The position numbers and the translations under genes are program-made. DNA of 64,000 nt from Bin87 sp965220095 (GTDB lineage: Bacteria; Chloroflexota; Dehalococcoidia; Lucifugimonadales; UBA3495): assembly GCA_965220095.1 (NCBI GenBank), contig OZ244805.1:3720001-3784000 (forward strand). Reading direction: 5' to 3'. Shown piece by piece: positions 54,437 to 63,731 of the stretch (position 1 is its first letter; each line of letters opens with the position of its first letter). The notes beneath the pieces were generated by a model. That model was not told the DNA's origin. It made no database searches and saw only the letters and a list, made by a program, of their open reading frames with translations.

Positions 54437-54814
54437 CTAAACGCCAAATCCTCCGCCCGGTGTCTGATCCGTCAGCGGAATCTGCACGCTGACTCGATCG
54501 GCGCTACCGACGCTGCGCGTGGTGTGACCGCGACCGGACAGGTCTTCGCAAAGCTCGATGTCGCCCACATTGAAAATCCGCTTGGTGCCATCGCCCAGCC
54601 CGATTTCCACCTGGCCCTGCAGCGTGATGACATACTGACGGCGAGGTGCGGTGTGAAATTCCACCAACTGGCCCGGAGTGAGGCGGCTGAACTGCACGCC
54701 GGTGGCAGCCTGGGTTCCCGTCCGCATTGCGTACCCCACCTGCTCGTAGGGCAGTTCCAGTTCCTCGATGTGCGATTCTCCGTCCGCTCCGGTATAAATC
54801 CTGACTACCTGCAT
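54437..54814 (-). CDS. Cupin-domain protein
   Basis: A 125-residue single-domain cupin. The first cupin motif region is GQLVEFHTAPRRQYVITLQG, with the conserved GxxxxxH...E-x6-G pattern reduced to one His. The second is GDIELCEDLSGRGHTTRS, with the metal-binding-type G-D-x4-ED...G-x-G-H. GGAGG lies nine bases before the ATG. The product is likely a small ligand-binding or isomerase-type protein. The substrate is unknown. Confidence 0.85.
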   Translation of the reverse strand: MQVVRIYTGADGESHIEELELPYEQVGYAMRTGTQAATGVQFSRLTPGQLVEFHTAPRRQYVITLQGQVEIGLGDGTKRIFNVGDIELCEDLSGRGHTTRSVGSADRVSVQIPLTDQTPGGGFGV

Positions 54815-54921
54815 CTGAAGCTGCCTCCGCCGTGGTTTCGGTTGCGCCCATCATAGCACCTCGGAAGACTCCCCTCATTATGCAACGGAGATGGCCAAGA
54901 GGGCGGTCGGACTCATCTGAA

Positions 54922-54952
54922 TAAAAAGAGGGCGACACGAACGCCGCCCTCT
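54922..54952 (-). terminator. Rho-independent terminator (leftward)
   Basis: AGAGGGCG (54927-54934) pairs with CGCCCTCT (54945-54952). Read leftward the hairpin is followed by TTTTTAT. It lies about 120 bp downstream of the leftward gene ending at 55072 and about 110 bp upstream of the cupin gene, separating the two. Confidence 0.8.
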
Positions 54953-55071
54953 ATTGACCCGCTGGTTATGCCAGAGGGCCCTTTCCTCCTCCGTGGTCCG
55001 AGCTTTTCACGCTAATTTTCCGAATCCGGACCGACGGGATTTCTGGGAAAGCAGAATCAACTGCGGTCGGG

Positions 55072-55515
55072 TTACCCTCGGCTGTGGGTTTTGGTTTCGG
55101 CCCACGCGACAATATGAGGCAAGGCTGCTTCAACATCGCGCTGGTCAACCTGGCGGGCGACGGAATCGGCTTCGCACCGCAGGAGCATGATGGGCAGTCG
55201 GTTCCGGATTTTGTCCAGCGTCCAGGCCAGCGGATCGCCCTCCGCAGTGAAGTCCAACTCCAGTCGGTGGTTTTGCCCGATGGGGGCATTGCGGTAGTGA
55301 TAGTGAGGGCCGATCCGGAAACAGTCGAAGCGCAACAATTCCTTGTCATCGCCCTCCAGATCGTTTCCGTAAACGTGAATGCAGATTCCCTCGTCGTCCA
55401 TTGCCCCGACACCAGTGCGGTACTCCAACCCGAAGGTTACGGCTCCGGCTTCGATAAACTCCTCCGTTCCTCCGGTATCTCCTCCCATTTGTGAGTGCAT
55501 CGCCTGTTGAGTCAT
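55072..55515 (-). CDS. Hypothetical protein, 147 residues
   Basis: The start is the ATG at 55515, decided by a strong AGGAGGT eight bases upstream. The protein contains GTEEFIEAGAVTFGLEYRTG, EGICIHVYGNDLEGDDKELL and RFDCFRIGPHYHYRNA, and has a C-terminal helical part (LAWTLDKIRNRLPIMLLRCE). It is soluble and acidic with a central His-rich HYHYR motif. I do not recognise the family with confidence. A terminator downstream and a strong ribosome-binding site suggest a single-gene transcript. Confidence 0.7.
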   Translation of the reverse strand: MTQQAMHSQMGGDTGGTEEFIEAGAVTFGLEYRTGVGAMDDEGICIHVYGNDLEGDDKELLRFDCFRIGPHYHYRNAPIGQNHRLELDFTAEGDPLAWTLDKIRNRLPIMLLRCEADSVARQVDQRDVEAALPHIVAWAETKTHSRG

Positions 55516-55929
55516 TTTTCCGTACCTCCTGTTTGGTTTGCTGAACCAAAGCGTCAAACCTTATTGGCCGCCTCGTTCGCGCCATTTTATCAGAAAGCGG
55601 TTGGGCCGGTGGGTGTTGCATCCTCGTTCGCGGCCACACTGGAGACCTTTGCGTAACCTATCATCGAGAGGAGCGACGCGACGCGGCAATCCCGGCCTGA
55701 GCACGACGACCGCCGTCACGATGCGCTCATGGGCTCCGGCCGGCGCCGGAACGACGGTTATGCAAAGATCTCCTCCGGGACCGGGCAGAGGTGTGGTGGG
55801 AGCCCGCGCTCTCTCGCCGGAAGGTGGTGCCGGACGGTGGTGCCGTAAGGTGGTGAGGGTAGGCGCCAAACAATCGGGGGCGATGCGGAACGCCGCCTCC
55901 CATAGAACAAATTACCGTTCCCTTGCGAA
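55516..55929. other. Spacer of about 410 bp, mostly repeat sequence
   Basis: It holds copy 2 of the dispersed palindromic repeat (55642-55767) followed by a GGTGGTG-rich stretch near 55825-55857. No gene is supported. Confidence 0.5.
55642..55767 (-). repeat. Dispersed palindromic repeat, copy 2
   Basis: The outer arms GGAGACCTTTGCGTAACC and GGTTATGCAAAGATCTCC form an 18-bp inverted repeat with two mismatches. The inside matches 49913-50035 in reverse orientation. It behaves like a miniature palindromic element. Confidence 0.7.
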
Positions 55930-57318
55930 CTAGTCCGCTGGCGCTGGAACCGGCGCCGGCATTGGCACAGCGGCCGGTGTTCCCGCACGATCCGCCAGGG
56001 CGTTTTCCAGCATCTTTTGCTCTGCCGCTTCGGTTTCACGGGAGAACCGTACGGCGAACACCAGCGCCGATGCCACCACCACGACCATCCCCACGATAAG
56101 CAAGGCTCCAGCCGTGCTCAGGCTCTCGGAGCGGAACAGGAACCCGAATACCACCGCGCCGGCGTTGCCGCCCGCGCCCACGATCCCGGCCACCGAACCC
56201 AACGCCCGCCGGTTGATGAACGGCACTACGGAGAAGGTGGCGCCTTGCGACATCTTAACGAACAGACTGAAAACCATCATCGTACCCACGGACAGGAGCA
56301 GCGATGCCATCTGCGAGAACAATATCAGCGTTACGCCTTCGCACAGCAACACGATGCCGAGGAACATCACCCGGCCCTTCAACCCGAACATGATGCCGGC
56401 TTTGTCTCCGAATACGCCGCCCAGCGTGCGGGCAAAGATGTTCATGACGCCGTACAATCCGGCAATGCTGCCAGCGGTAGCCAGGCTCAACCCAAAGTAG
56501 TCGAAGTAAAAAAGGGCGGCTATGTTGTTGATGGTCAGTTCCACCCCGAAGCACGCGCCGTATATGATGAACAACGCCCAAACCCGGTAGTCCCGGGCCG
56601 CCTCTATGAAAGCGCCCTTCGCGGCTGACGACGGCTGCATCATGCCCCGGGCCCGCAGATCCTTGTAGTTGCCTTCCGGGCAGTCCTGCGTGAGGAAATA
56701 GTACGCGATTCCAACCAGCAGCAACGCCACGCCCGGTATGACCATCGCAACGCGCCATCCGAAGAACTCACCGACGCCAAATGTCAGCACACCGGCGAAA
56801 ATCAGCGGCATCACCATCTGCGTTACGCCGCCGCCCAGGTTGCCCCAACCGGCGGTGGTGGCATTGGCCGTGCCCACCACGTTGGGGGCGAACATTACCG
56901 ATGTGTGGTATTGCGTAATGACGAACGATGCCCCAATCACGCCGATGGCCAGGCGAAACAGCAGGAACGATTCGTAACTGTTGGCGAAACCGATGCACAT
57001 GACCGGTATTGAACTCAGCACGAGCAATACGCTGTAAGCCAACCGCGGCCCCGTGCGGTCGCACAGCCAGCCGAAAATGAGCCGGGCCACGATGGTGATG
57101 GCAACCGAGGCGATTATGGTGTTGCCAATTTGCGCTTTGGAAAGCAACAGGTCTTCACGCACCACCGCCATCAGCGGGGCGATGCCAAACCAGCCGAAAA
57201 AGCACAGGAAAAAGGCGAACCAGGTCAGGTGGAACGTCCGCATCTGCGGCGTAGCCAGGCTGAACAGATTGATGCGAGTTGCTTTGGCGCTTTCCAGCGC
57301 TGAACCGAGCATACTCAT
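55930..57318 (-). CDS. narK: Nitrate/nitrite transporter, MFS family (NarK type)
   Basis: A 462-residue MFS protein with about twelve membrane helices. The NarK-type start MRTFHLTWFAFFLCFFGWF is present, followed by GNTIIASVAITIVARLIFGW. The first nitrate signature appears as TAGWGNLGGGVTQMVMPLIF and the second region as RRALGSVAGIVGAGGNAGAV, both conserved in NarK/NrtP. It ends the leftward nas operon, 136 bp after nirD. The role is nitrate uptake, nitrite export or both. GGAG lies eight bases before the ATG. Confidence 0.92.
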   Translation of the reverse strand: MSMLGSALESAKATRINLFSLATPQMRTFHLTWFAFFLCFFGWFGIAPLMAVVREDLLLSKAQIGNTIIASVAITIVARLIFGWLCDRTGPRLAYSVLLVLSSIPVMCIGFANSYESFLLFRLAIGVIGASFVITQYHTSVMFAPNVVGTANATTAGWGNLGGGVTQMVMPLIFAGVLTFGVGEFFGWRVAMVIPGVALLLVGIAYYFLTQDCPEGNYKDLRARGMMQPSSAAKGAFIEAARDYRVWALFIIYGACFGVELTINNIAALFYFDYFGLSLATAGSIAGLYGVMNIFARTLGGVFGDKAGIMFGLKGRVMFLGIVLLCEGVTLILFSQMASLLLSVGTMMVFSLFVKMSQGATFSVVPFINRRALGSVAGIVGAGGNAGAVVFGFLFRSESLSTAGALLIVGMVVVVASALVFAVRFSRETEAAEQKMLENALADRAGTPAAVPMPAPVPAPAD

Positions 57319-57454
57319 TTTCTAATCTCCGTTGCGATTTTTCACCGGGCGCGGGCCAGATTCGGCTATTGACGCCTGCCGGCGCCGTTGATTTCTGTGG
57401 TTGGCGTGATCCGTCAGGTTCACGCACTCGTTACCCCGTATCGCGCCGAGATGA

Positions 57455-57793
57455 TTACAGGCTGAGCAGAATCTCTCCGGCGTCGCTGATCGATACGGGG
57501 AAAATCTGCAACGGGCTGCAATCGTTACCCAACGGTTCCCCGGTATCCAGGTTGAATCTGAATTGGTGCAACGGGCACACCAGCGTTGACCCTCCGATCA
57601 GGCCGTCGGCCACCGGCCCCTCCTGATGGGTGCACCACGCCTGAGTGGCGTACACTGCGCCGTGCCGCGCGCGAAACACGGCGACTGGTCGGTTGCCAAC
57701 ATGGAATATGCGACCTTCTCCCAACGGAATCTGGTCGGCTCCACCCAGGTTGTGGGTCATTGCGGTGTCGGTTGTCGCGTTCATAATTACCAT
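57455..57793 (-). CDS. nirD: Nitrite reductase small subunit (Rieske protein, NirD)
   Basis: A 112-residue Rieske [2Fe-2S] protein from the ATG at 57793, chosen because GAGG lies eight bases upstream and the nirB stop is only 4 bp away. The cluster ligands are C54-x-H56 in WCTHQEGP and C73-x2-H76 in CPLHQF, with the typical ATQAWCTH and FNLDTGEPL surroundings. It serves as the small subunit of assimilatory NAD(P)H-nitrite reductase with NirB. A longer ORF upstream overlaps nirB and is not used. Confidence 0.92.
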   Translation of the reverse strand: MVIMNATTDTAMTHNLGGADQIPLGEGRIFHVGNRPVAVFRARHGAVYATQAWCTHQEGPVADGLIGGSTLVCPLHQFRFNLDTGEPLGNDCSPLQIFPVSISDAGEILLSL

Positions 57794-57797
57794 CGTG

Positions 57798-60254
57798 CTA
57801 CCTCGCCAGCATTGCCGGCGCAGATACGAATTGGTTCGGATGGATGGGCGCTTCGGATTCGAGCCACGGGTCCTTGTAGGCATCCACCGCGGCATTCATT
57901 TCGGAGGCCAGACGTTCGCAAATCCCTTCGCTGTCATCCACCAGAATCCGGCGCAGTTTCTCAATGCCCAGGCGCTCCACGAAGTCGTAGGTGCGCTCCA
58001 GGTACTTGGCGTTCTCCCGGTAGTACTGCATGAACAGGCCCATGTATTTCAGCACTTCGTCGTGGGAGTCCACGGTGCATAGGGTGTCGCCCTTGCGCAC
58101 CCGCGAGCCGGCGGCTCCTCCGACGTACACTTCCCACTTGCCGTCCTCGATTGCGGTGGAGCCAACGTCCTTGGTGGTGGACTCGGCGCAGTTGCGGGGG
58201 CAACCGGACACGGCCAGCTTCATCTTGTGGGGCGACTCGATGCCCTGGAAACGCTTTTCAATCTTTACGCCCAGCGATGTGCTGTCGCCCAGCCCGAACC
58301 GGCAGAAGTCGGTGCCGACGCAGGTTTTGCAGGTGCGGAAAGCCTTGGTGTAGGCGTGCCCCGACGGCATACCCACCTCGCGCCACACGTCGGGGAGGTG
58401 CTCCTTGGGAATGCCCAGCAGATCGATGCGCTGGCCGCCGGTTATTTTCACCATCTTGGCTTCGTATTTTTCGGCAGCGTCGGCGATGCGGCGCAGTTCG
58501 TCCGGCGAGGTGATGCCGCCGTAGATGCGTGGCACCACGCTGAACGTGCCGTTCTTCTGGATGTTGGCGTGAACCCGATCGTTGATGAAGCGAGCGTCGC
58601 GCTCGTCCTCATAGTCGGCGCCCCAAATGGTTCGCAGCAGCGATGCCAGGCCCAGCTTGCTGCCGGCGTCTTCCTTGCCACCGGCCAGCGACTCGAACAC
58701 TGCTGACACGCTCTTGAGTTCCATCGCGTTGATCGCTGCAATGAGTTCCGGCTTGGTCAGTGCGATGCCCGGCACGTAGTAGTGAACCGAAGGGTCTTCA
58801 ACCATCAGGCCGTCGGCGGCCAGTTCCAGCACGGCCTGCACCTGCATTTTGCAGGAACCGCAACCGGTGCCGGCGCGGGTGGCGTCGCAGACGGCTTTGA
58901 GGCTGCGGTTGCCGTTGTCCACGGCGGCCACTATCCTGGCCTTGGTAACGCCGTTGCAGTTGCAAATTTGGGCGTCGTCGGGCAAGTCTTCCACGTTCAG
59001 CATCGGCATGGCATCGGCGGAGAGCGGGAACAGCAACTCGGAGCGGTTCTCCGGAAGCGCTTCTCCCCGGTCGAACGCCTGCAAAATGCGCGGCACCGTC
59101 AGGCCGTCGCCCAGCAGGATGGCGCCGGTAACCCTGCCGTCCCGCACGATGACCTTCTTGTACACGTTCCGGTTGGGCTCCACGTAGGTCACCACTTCGT
59201 CGTCATCGCCGATGGGGTCTTTGTCGCCGGCCACGGCCAGTTCCACGCCCATTACCTTCAACTTGGTGGATATGCGTGAGCCCGTGTAGAGGGCATCGGC
59301 GTTGCGACCGGTCAACCGCTCGGCCAGCACCCGGGCCTGCTCCCACAGCGGGGCGACCAGGCCGTACACCTGGCTGCGGTGTTCAGCGCACTCGCCGATG
59401 GAGTAAATGTCCTGGTCGTTGCGGCAGGCCAGGCTATCGGTTACCAGGATGCCGCGCCGCACGTGCAAACCGGCCATGCGGGCCAGGTCGACGTTGGGCC
59501 GGATGCCGGCGGAGACGACAACCATATCGCAGTCCAGCGTTGCGCCGTCCTTGAATTGCAGGCCGGTTACTTCTCCGTCGCCCAATATGGCCGTGGTCAG
59601 CTTCTCCAGATGGAACTTGACCCCCAGTTCCTCCAGGCTCTGCTTGAGCAGTTGGCCGGACAGCGAGTCCAGCTGCATATCCATGATCCAGGCCATCAGG
59701 TGAACGACGTCCACCTCGATGCCCCGGTTCATCAACCCGCGGGCGGCTTCCAGCCCCAGCAGGCCGCCGCCGATTACGGCGGCTTTCCGCACCTTGCCAG
59801 CGTAGTTGATGATTTCGGCGCAGTCGTCCAACGTGCGGAACACGAAGACGCCGGGCTTGTAGGAACCATCTTCTTCCATCAGCCCGTCCATCGGCGGCAC
59901 GAAGGCGCTGCTGCCGGTGGCGATGACCAGCTTGTCGTAGGGCACCAGCAAGCCGCCGGAACCGTAGGCCATCTTGCCCTTGCGGTCGATGCCGATGACG
60001 CGGACGCCGGCGTGCAACTCGATGCCATTCTCCTCGTACCAGTCCAGCGGGTTGATGAAAATGTCATCAGGGTCATGGGAGCCGGACAGCACACCGGACA
60101 GCAGGATGCGGTTGTAGTTGCCGCAGGATTCCTCTCCTAACACAGTGATGTCGTAGAATTCCTGACCGCCCAGCGACACCACCTCTTCCACGAGGCGGGC
60201 GCCGGCCATGCCGTTGCCAATGACTACGAGTTTCTGTTTCTCTGCCATTGTCAT
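57798..60254 (-). CDS. nirB: NAD(P)H-dependent nitrite reductase large subunit (NirB)
   Basis: An 818-residue enzyme reducing nitrite to ammonium with six electrons. In order it has the FAD/NAD(P)H module (VVIGNGMAGARLVEEVV, VIATGSSAFVPP, AAVIGGGLLGLEAARGL), the BFD-like [2Fe-2S] segment (CNCNGVTKARIVAAV...GTGCGSC) and the sulfite/nitrite reductase halves. Siroheme-[4Fe-4S] ligands are CKTCVGTDFCRFG and SGCPRNC. The start at 60254 has GGAG eight bases upstream and lies 2 bp after the nasA stop. Spacings of 2 and 4 bp on either side imply a tight operon. Confidence 0.94.
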   Translation of the reverse strand: MTMAEKQKLVVIGNGMAGARLVEEVVSLGGQEFYDITVLGEESCGNYNRILLSGVLSGSHDPDDIFINPLDWYEENGIELHAGVRVIGIDRKGKMAYGSGGLLVPYDKLVIATGSSAFVPPMDGLMEEDGSYKPGVFVFRTLDDCAEIINYAGKVRKAAVIGGGLLGLEAARGLMNRGIEVDVVHLMAWIMDMQLDSLSGQLLKQSLEELGVKFHLEKLTTAILGDGEVTGLQFKDGATLDCDMVVVSAGIRPNVDLARMAGLHVRRGILVTDSLACRNDQDIYSIGECAEHRSQVYGLVAPLWEQARVLAERLTGRNADALYTGSRISTKLKVMGVELAVAGDKDPIGDDDEVVTYVEPNRNVYKKVIVRDGRVTGAILLGDGLTVPRILQAFDRGEALPENRSELLFPLSADAMPMLNVEDLPDDAQICNCNGVTKARIVAAVDNGNRSLKAVCDATRAGTGCGSCKMQVQAVLELAADGLMVEDPSVHYYVPGIALTKPELIAAINAMELKSVSAVFESLAGGKEDAGSKLGLASLLRTIWGADYEDERDARFINDRVHANIQKNGTFSVVPRIYGGITSPDELRRIADAAEKYEAKMVKITGGQRIDLLGIPKEHLPDVWREVGMPSGHAYTKAFRTCKTCVGTDFCRFGLGDSTSLGVKIEKRFQGIESPHKMKLAVSGCPRNCAESTTKDVGSTAIEDGKWEVYVGGAAGSRVRKGDTLCTVDSHDEVLKYMGLFMQYYRENAKYLERTYDFVERLGIEKLRRILVDDSEGICERLASEMNAAVDAYKDPWLESEAPIHPNQFVSAPAMLAR

Positions 60255-60256
60255 TT

Positions 60257-62374
60257 CTAACTCTCCATACCTGTGTTGGTCTCGACGCGCACCGCGCATA
60301 CTTTGAATTCGGGCATTTTGCTGGTGGGGTCCAGGGCCGGGTTGGTGAGCCGGTTGGCCGCCTGGATTCCGCCCCAGTGGAAAGGAACAAACACCGTGTC
60401 TTCGCGAATGTTCTGGGTGATTTTCAGCTTGAATTCTGCTGAGCCGCGCCGCGTGGCCAACGTAACGGTTGCACCGGGTTCCAGGTGGTAGCGTCGGGCG
60501 GTGGCCGGGTGCATTTCGGCCAGGGGAGATGGGCTCATTTCCTGCAATTCGGCGATGCGGCGCGTTTGAGTGCCGGATTGATACTGCGACAGGTTGCGCC
60601 CGGTGGTCAGGAAAAGCGGGTAATCGCGGTCCGGTTCCTCGGCGGATGGCTCGTGGCGCACCGGGTGGAACTTCGCCTTGCCGCTGGCCGTGGGGAAACC
60701 AGCGGTGAACATACGCGGCGTGCCGGGATGGTCGGCGCCGGGGCAAGGCCAGAACACGCCGCTGTTGGCGTCTATCTTGTCGTAATTGATCCCCGAGTAG
60801 TCAGCCGGCCCGCCCGCCGATGCGCGCCCCAACTCGTCAAATATCTCGGCGGTGTCGGCATAGGTAAAATAATCGGCCTTTCCCAACCGGCTCGCCAGAT
60901 CACAAATGAACTCGATATCGTCCTTGACCTCGCCGGGTGCGTCGACGACCTTTCGACGGCGTATGACGCGCCCTTCCAGGTTGGTCATCGTGCCCGCCTC
61001 TTCCGCCCACTGCGCCGAGGGCAACACCACATCGGCCAGCTCTGCCGTTTCCGAGCGGAAGAAATCCGACACCACCAGGAAGTCCAGCGCCTTGAGGCGG
61101 CCGGCAACATGGTTCACGTTGGGCGCGGATACCACCACGTTGGAGCCCATTACCAGCAACGCCCGCACACCGCCATCCTGTCCCAGCGAGTCCAGCAGTT
61201 CGTAGGCTGATTTGCCCGGCCCGGGGATGCTCTCCTCGGCAACTCCCCACACTGCGGCGGCGTGTTGCCGCGCTGCCGGATCGTCAATCCGCCGGTAGCC
61301 GGGGAGTTGGTCGGCCTTTTGCCCGTGCTCGCGTCCGCCCTGTCCGTTGCCCTGTCCGGTAAGGCATCCATACCCGCTGTTGGCCTTGCCTGCCAACCCC
61401 AACGCCAGGGAGACGTTTATGAAGGACAGCACGTTGTTCACGCCCTGCGCCTGCTGTTCGGTGCCCCGTCCGGTCAAAATCATTGCGGAGCCGGCCGAGC
61501 CGAGCATGTGAGCCGCCCTGACCAGCTCGCGCTCCGGGACGCCGGTGATGCGCTCCACACGCTCCGGCCAGTAGGTGGAAACCAGCCCGCGCACCTGGTC
61601 GAATCCCTGCGTGTGGCTGGCGATGTAATCCAGGTCGAGCAGGCCGTCGCGGACGATTACATGCAGCAGTCCGTTGGCCAACGCGGCATCGGTTCCGGGA
61701 ATGAGCCGCAGATGCAAGTCGGCTTTCTGGGCGGTGAGAGTAAGGCGGGGGTCGGCGACGATAAGCTGGCCGCCGTTGACTTTTTGCGACTCAAAATACT
61801 GCATGATGGGCGGCATCGTCTCGGATAAGTTGCTGCCCATCATCAGGATGACGTCCGCGCCGGGGATGTCTTCCAGGGGGAATGGCAATCCCCGGTCAAT
61901 GCCCAGCGCCCGGATGCTCGCCGCCGCCGCCGATGACATGCAGAATCGCCCGTTGTAGTCGATGTTGGCGGTTTGCAGTGCCACCCGTGCAAATTTGCCC
62001 AGCAGGTAGCTCTTTTCGTTGGTCAGGGACCCGCCGCCGAAGATGCCCACCGAATCCTTGCCGTAAGCGCTTTGCGCGGCCTCAATGCCCCGCACGATGC
62101 GTTCCATCGCCTCGTCCCAGCTCACCAGCGCCAACGCGCCGTTTGCGTCGCGGGCCAGCGGCGTGGTCAGGCGGTCGGGATGCGCCAGCGTGGCGGCGGC
62201 AGTCCAGCCCTTGATGCACAGCGCGCCCTTGTTGACGGGGAATGCCGCATCACCGGCGATGCTGACCTCTTCGCCCGTCCGAGAGATTTCCATCCCACAC
62301 TGAAACGCGCAATAGGGGCAGTGAGTCGCCGTGGCGGCCTGGGGCTCGATGTTTTGTTGTTGTTCCAGTAACAC
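60257..62374 (-). CDS. nasA: Assimilatory nitrate reductase catalytic subunit (molybdopterin)
   Basis: A 705-residue molybdopterin-guanine-dinucleotide oxidoreductase. The [4Fe-4S] cluster is bound by C19-x2-C22-x3-C26-x26-C53. The Mo-bisMGD domains show GIFGGGSLTNEKSYLLGKFA, FCMSSAAAASIRALGIDRGL, MGSNLSETMPP and the C-terminal domain LFLTTGRNLSQYQSGTQTRR. The compact size without extra FeS or flavin domains fits the assimilatory NasA/NarB type. The start is GTG with AAAGG upstream. It is the first gene of the leftward nasA-nirB-nirD-narK unit. Electrons probably come from ferredoxin or a separate reductase. Confidence 0.92.
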   Translation of the reverse strand: MLLEQQQNIEPQAATATHCPYCAFQCGMEISRTGEEVSIAGDAAFPVNKGALCIKGWTAAATLAHPDRLTTPLARDANGALALVSWDEAMERIVRGIEAAQSAYGKDSVGIFGGGSLTNEKSYLLGKFARVALQTANIDYNGRFCMSSAAAASIRALGIDRGLPFPLEDIPGADVILMMGSNLSETMPPIMQYFESQKVNGGQLIVADPRLTLTAQKADLHLRLIPGTDAALANGLLHVIVRDGLLDLDYIASHTQGFDQVRGLVSTYWPERVERITGVPERELVRAAHMLGSAGSAMILTGRGTEQQAQGVNNVLSFINVSLALGLAGKANSGYGCLTGQGNGQGGREHGQKADQLPGYRRIDDPAARQHAAAVWGVAEESIPGPGKSAYELLDSLGQDGGVRALLVMGSNVVVSAPNVNHVAGRLKALDFLVVSDFFRSETAELADVVLPSAQWAEEAGTMTNLEGRVIRRRKVVDAPGEVKDDIEFICDLASRLGKADYFTYADTAEIFDELGRASAGGPADYSGINYDKIDANSGVFWPCPGADHPGTPRMFTAGFPTASGKAKFHPVRHEPSAEEPDRDYPLFLTTGRNLSQYQSGTQTRRIAELQEMSPSPLAEMHPATARRYHLEPGATVTLATRRGSAEFKLKITQNIREDTVFVPFHWGGIQAANRLTNPALDPTSKMPEFKVCAVRVETNTGMES

Positions 62375-62597
62375 AGTAACCGCGCCTTTCGAAGAATCAG
62401 CACGGTTAGAATAGGCCGTTTGTTTTACGGGGCGGTTGCGCTGCGGTTACATCTCCGTTGCGAAAGGATTAATTGCCAATGACGCCGGCGTAAACGCCTT
62501 GTTACCGCCACTTGGCATACTGCATCGGTACCGCCATTGGACGCTGCCCCCGGTACTGGCTATAATCAGACTTGAAATCGCTCAGGAAAGACGCCTG
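62375..62597. other. Divergent promoter region of the nas operon
   Basis: A 223-bp gap between the divergent nasA and coiled-coil protein genes. No clear NtcA-like, GlnR-like or Fnr-like operator could be identified by eye. Confidence 0.4.
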
Positions 62598-62981
62598 ATG
62601 TTCACTGTTGACGCTTCCATCATTGCCCCCACCGTTGCCTTGTTGCTCGCCATTGCGGGTGGCGTGTACGCGTTCGGGCGATTAAGCAACCAAGTGCAAG
62701 CTTTGGGCCAGCGGATCGGTGCCGTGGATAATCGGCTTGACGCTATGGATAGACGGCTTGACGCTATGGATAGACGGCTTGGTGATTTGGATAGACGGCT
62801 TGATGATTCGGATAGACATATGACCAATCGAATGGACAGAATGGAAAGCAGCATTGAGCAACTGCGGCAAGGCCAAATGGAGATACTGATTGCGCTGAAC
62901 ACGCATCTTGCCGTCCACCAGGCCTTGGGACAAGTTACGGCTGTAGTAGAGCCGGGTGAACGGCCCTTGCCCACAGGCTGA
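62598..62981 (+). CDS. Membrane-anchored coiled-coil protein
   Basis: A 127-residue protein from the ATG at 62598 (AGGAAAG upstream). One N-terminal transmembrane helix (about residues 8-27) is followed by a long heptad-repeat coiled coil (VQALGQRIGAVDNRL, then MDRRLDA-type heptads, then MDRMESSIEQLRQGQ). Four heptad copies come from in-frame 21-bp tandem repeats. The C-terminus is short and non-repetitive. Its function is unknown; such proteins often mediate oligomerisation at the membrane. Confidence 0.75.
   Translation: MFTVDASIIAPTVALLLAIAGGVYAFGRLSNQVQALGQRIGAVDNRLDAMDRRLDAMDRRLGDLDRRLDDSDRHMTNRMDRMESSIEQLRQGQMEILIALNTHLAVHQALGQVTAVVEPGERPLPTG
62724..62816 (+). repeat. In-frame 21-bp tandem repeats (four and a half copies)
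   Basis: Units based on (A/G)TGGATAGACGGCTTGACGCT run from 62724. Two adjacent copies are nearly identical and the last two have drifted. Each unit encodes one heptad of the coiled coil. Confidence 0.85.
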
Positions 62982-62995
62982 TAATCCTGTCCGAA

Positions 62996-63649
62996 TCAAG
63001 AGCTTTGCGCCTGCCCAGTGGCGCAAATATAGCTCAGGCAGCACCCGTCGCAACGGGGGTCCTGCTTCGTGCAGGCGGCCTTGTGATGGTAGTCCAGCAG
63101 CGCGTGAAACTCGTTGTACACCGGCACGTCCCGGGGCGTACCGGCGTGGAACATCGCTTGCCAGCCGGCATAGCCGGGGCGACCGACGGGAACTACTCCG
63201 ACCCGCTTCATGATGCGGATGGTGTAGGCATCAATCACAAAGGACGGCTGGTGCGCTGCGTACACCAGAATGTCATCGGCAGTTTCCTGCCCAATGCCGT
63301 AGATGCCCAGCAGTTCGTCGCGCAGCAGGTCGGTGTCCAAGGCAAACATGACGTCCAGGCTACCGTCGTAGATTTCGCAAACGTGGTCGGCAAAAGCCTT
63401 CAATTTGCGAGCCTTCATGTTGTAGTAACCTGATGGCCGAATAATCTTGGCCAACGCCGCTGTATCGGTGCGATACAAGGCCGGCCAGTCGTCGATGCCG
63501 GCGGCGCGCAGGTTGGCCAGCGCCTGCTCCACGTTGCGCCACGCCGCCGCCTGGGTCAGGATGGCGCCAGCGATCATCTCGAACCGGCTGTCGCCGGGCC
63601 ACCAGCCCTGCGGCCCGTAGGCGGTGAGCAACCGGCGGTAAATCTCCAT
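62996..63649 (-). CDS. Endonuclease III-like DNA glycosylase (HhH-GPD, FeS)
   Basis: A 217-residue base-excision-repair protein from MEIYRRLLTAYGPQGWWPGD. The helix-hairpin-helix is LLGIYGIGQETADDILVYA, with the catalytic Asp140 in FVIDAYT. The lyase Lys of endonuclease III is replaced by Glu122 (GIGQETA), so a monofunctional glycosylase of the MagIII-like type is likely. A [4Fe-4S] cluster is bound by C193-x6-C200-x2-C203-x5-C209. The frame is open for 43 codons upstream, but homologs typically start near EIYRRLL, so the shorter start is preferred. Confidence 0.88.
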   Translation of the reverse strand: MEIYRRLLTAYGPQGWWPGDSRFEMIAGAILTQAAAWRNVEQALANLRAAGIDDWPALYRTDTAALAKIIRPSGYYNMKARKLKAFADHVCEIYDGSLDVMFALDTDLLRDELLGIYGIGQETADDILVYAAHQPSFVIDAYTIRIMKRVGVVPVGRPGYAGWQAMFHAGTPRDVPVYNEFHALLDYHHKAACTKQDPRCDGCCLSYICATGQAQSS

Positions 63650-63731
63650 CAGCAATCCGCCGGTAATATCAACGGGCAATTCACCCGGTGTGTGCTGGAT
63701 TTCCAAATCAATAATCCCAAGTTGACGGGAA

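Noticed and set aside
57794..57895. Longer nirD start inside the nirB 3' end
   Set aside because: The added residues are a shadow of nirB in another frame. The ATG at 57793 has GAGG upstream and fits NirD length.
60255..60746. Upstream extension of the nirB frame into nasA
   Set aside because: It lies entirely within nasA coding sequence. The nirB start at 60254 has its own ribosome-binding site and matches the family N-terminus.
62724..62816. Regular 21-bp repeats that might suggest a CRISPR array or regulatory iterons
   Set aside because: The units are directly adjacent with no spacers, stay in frame and encode coiled-coil heptads, so they are a coding tandem repeat.
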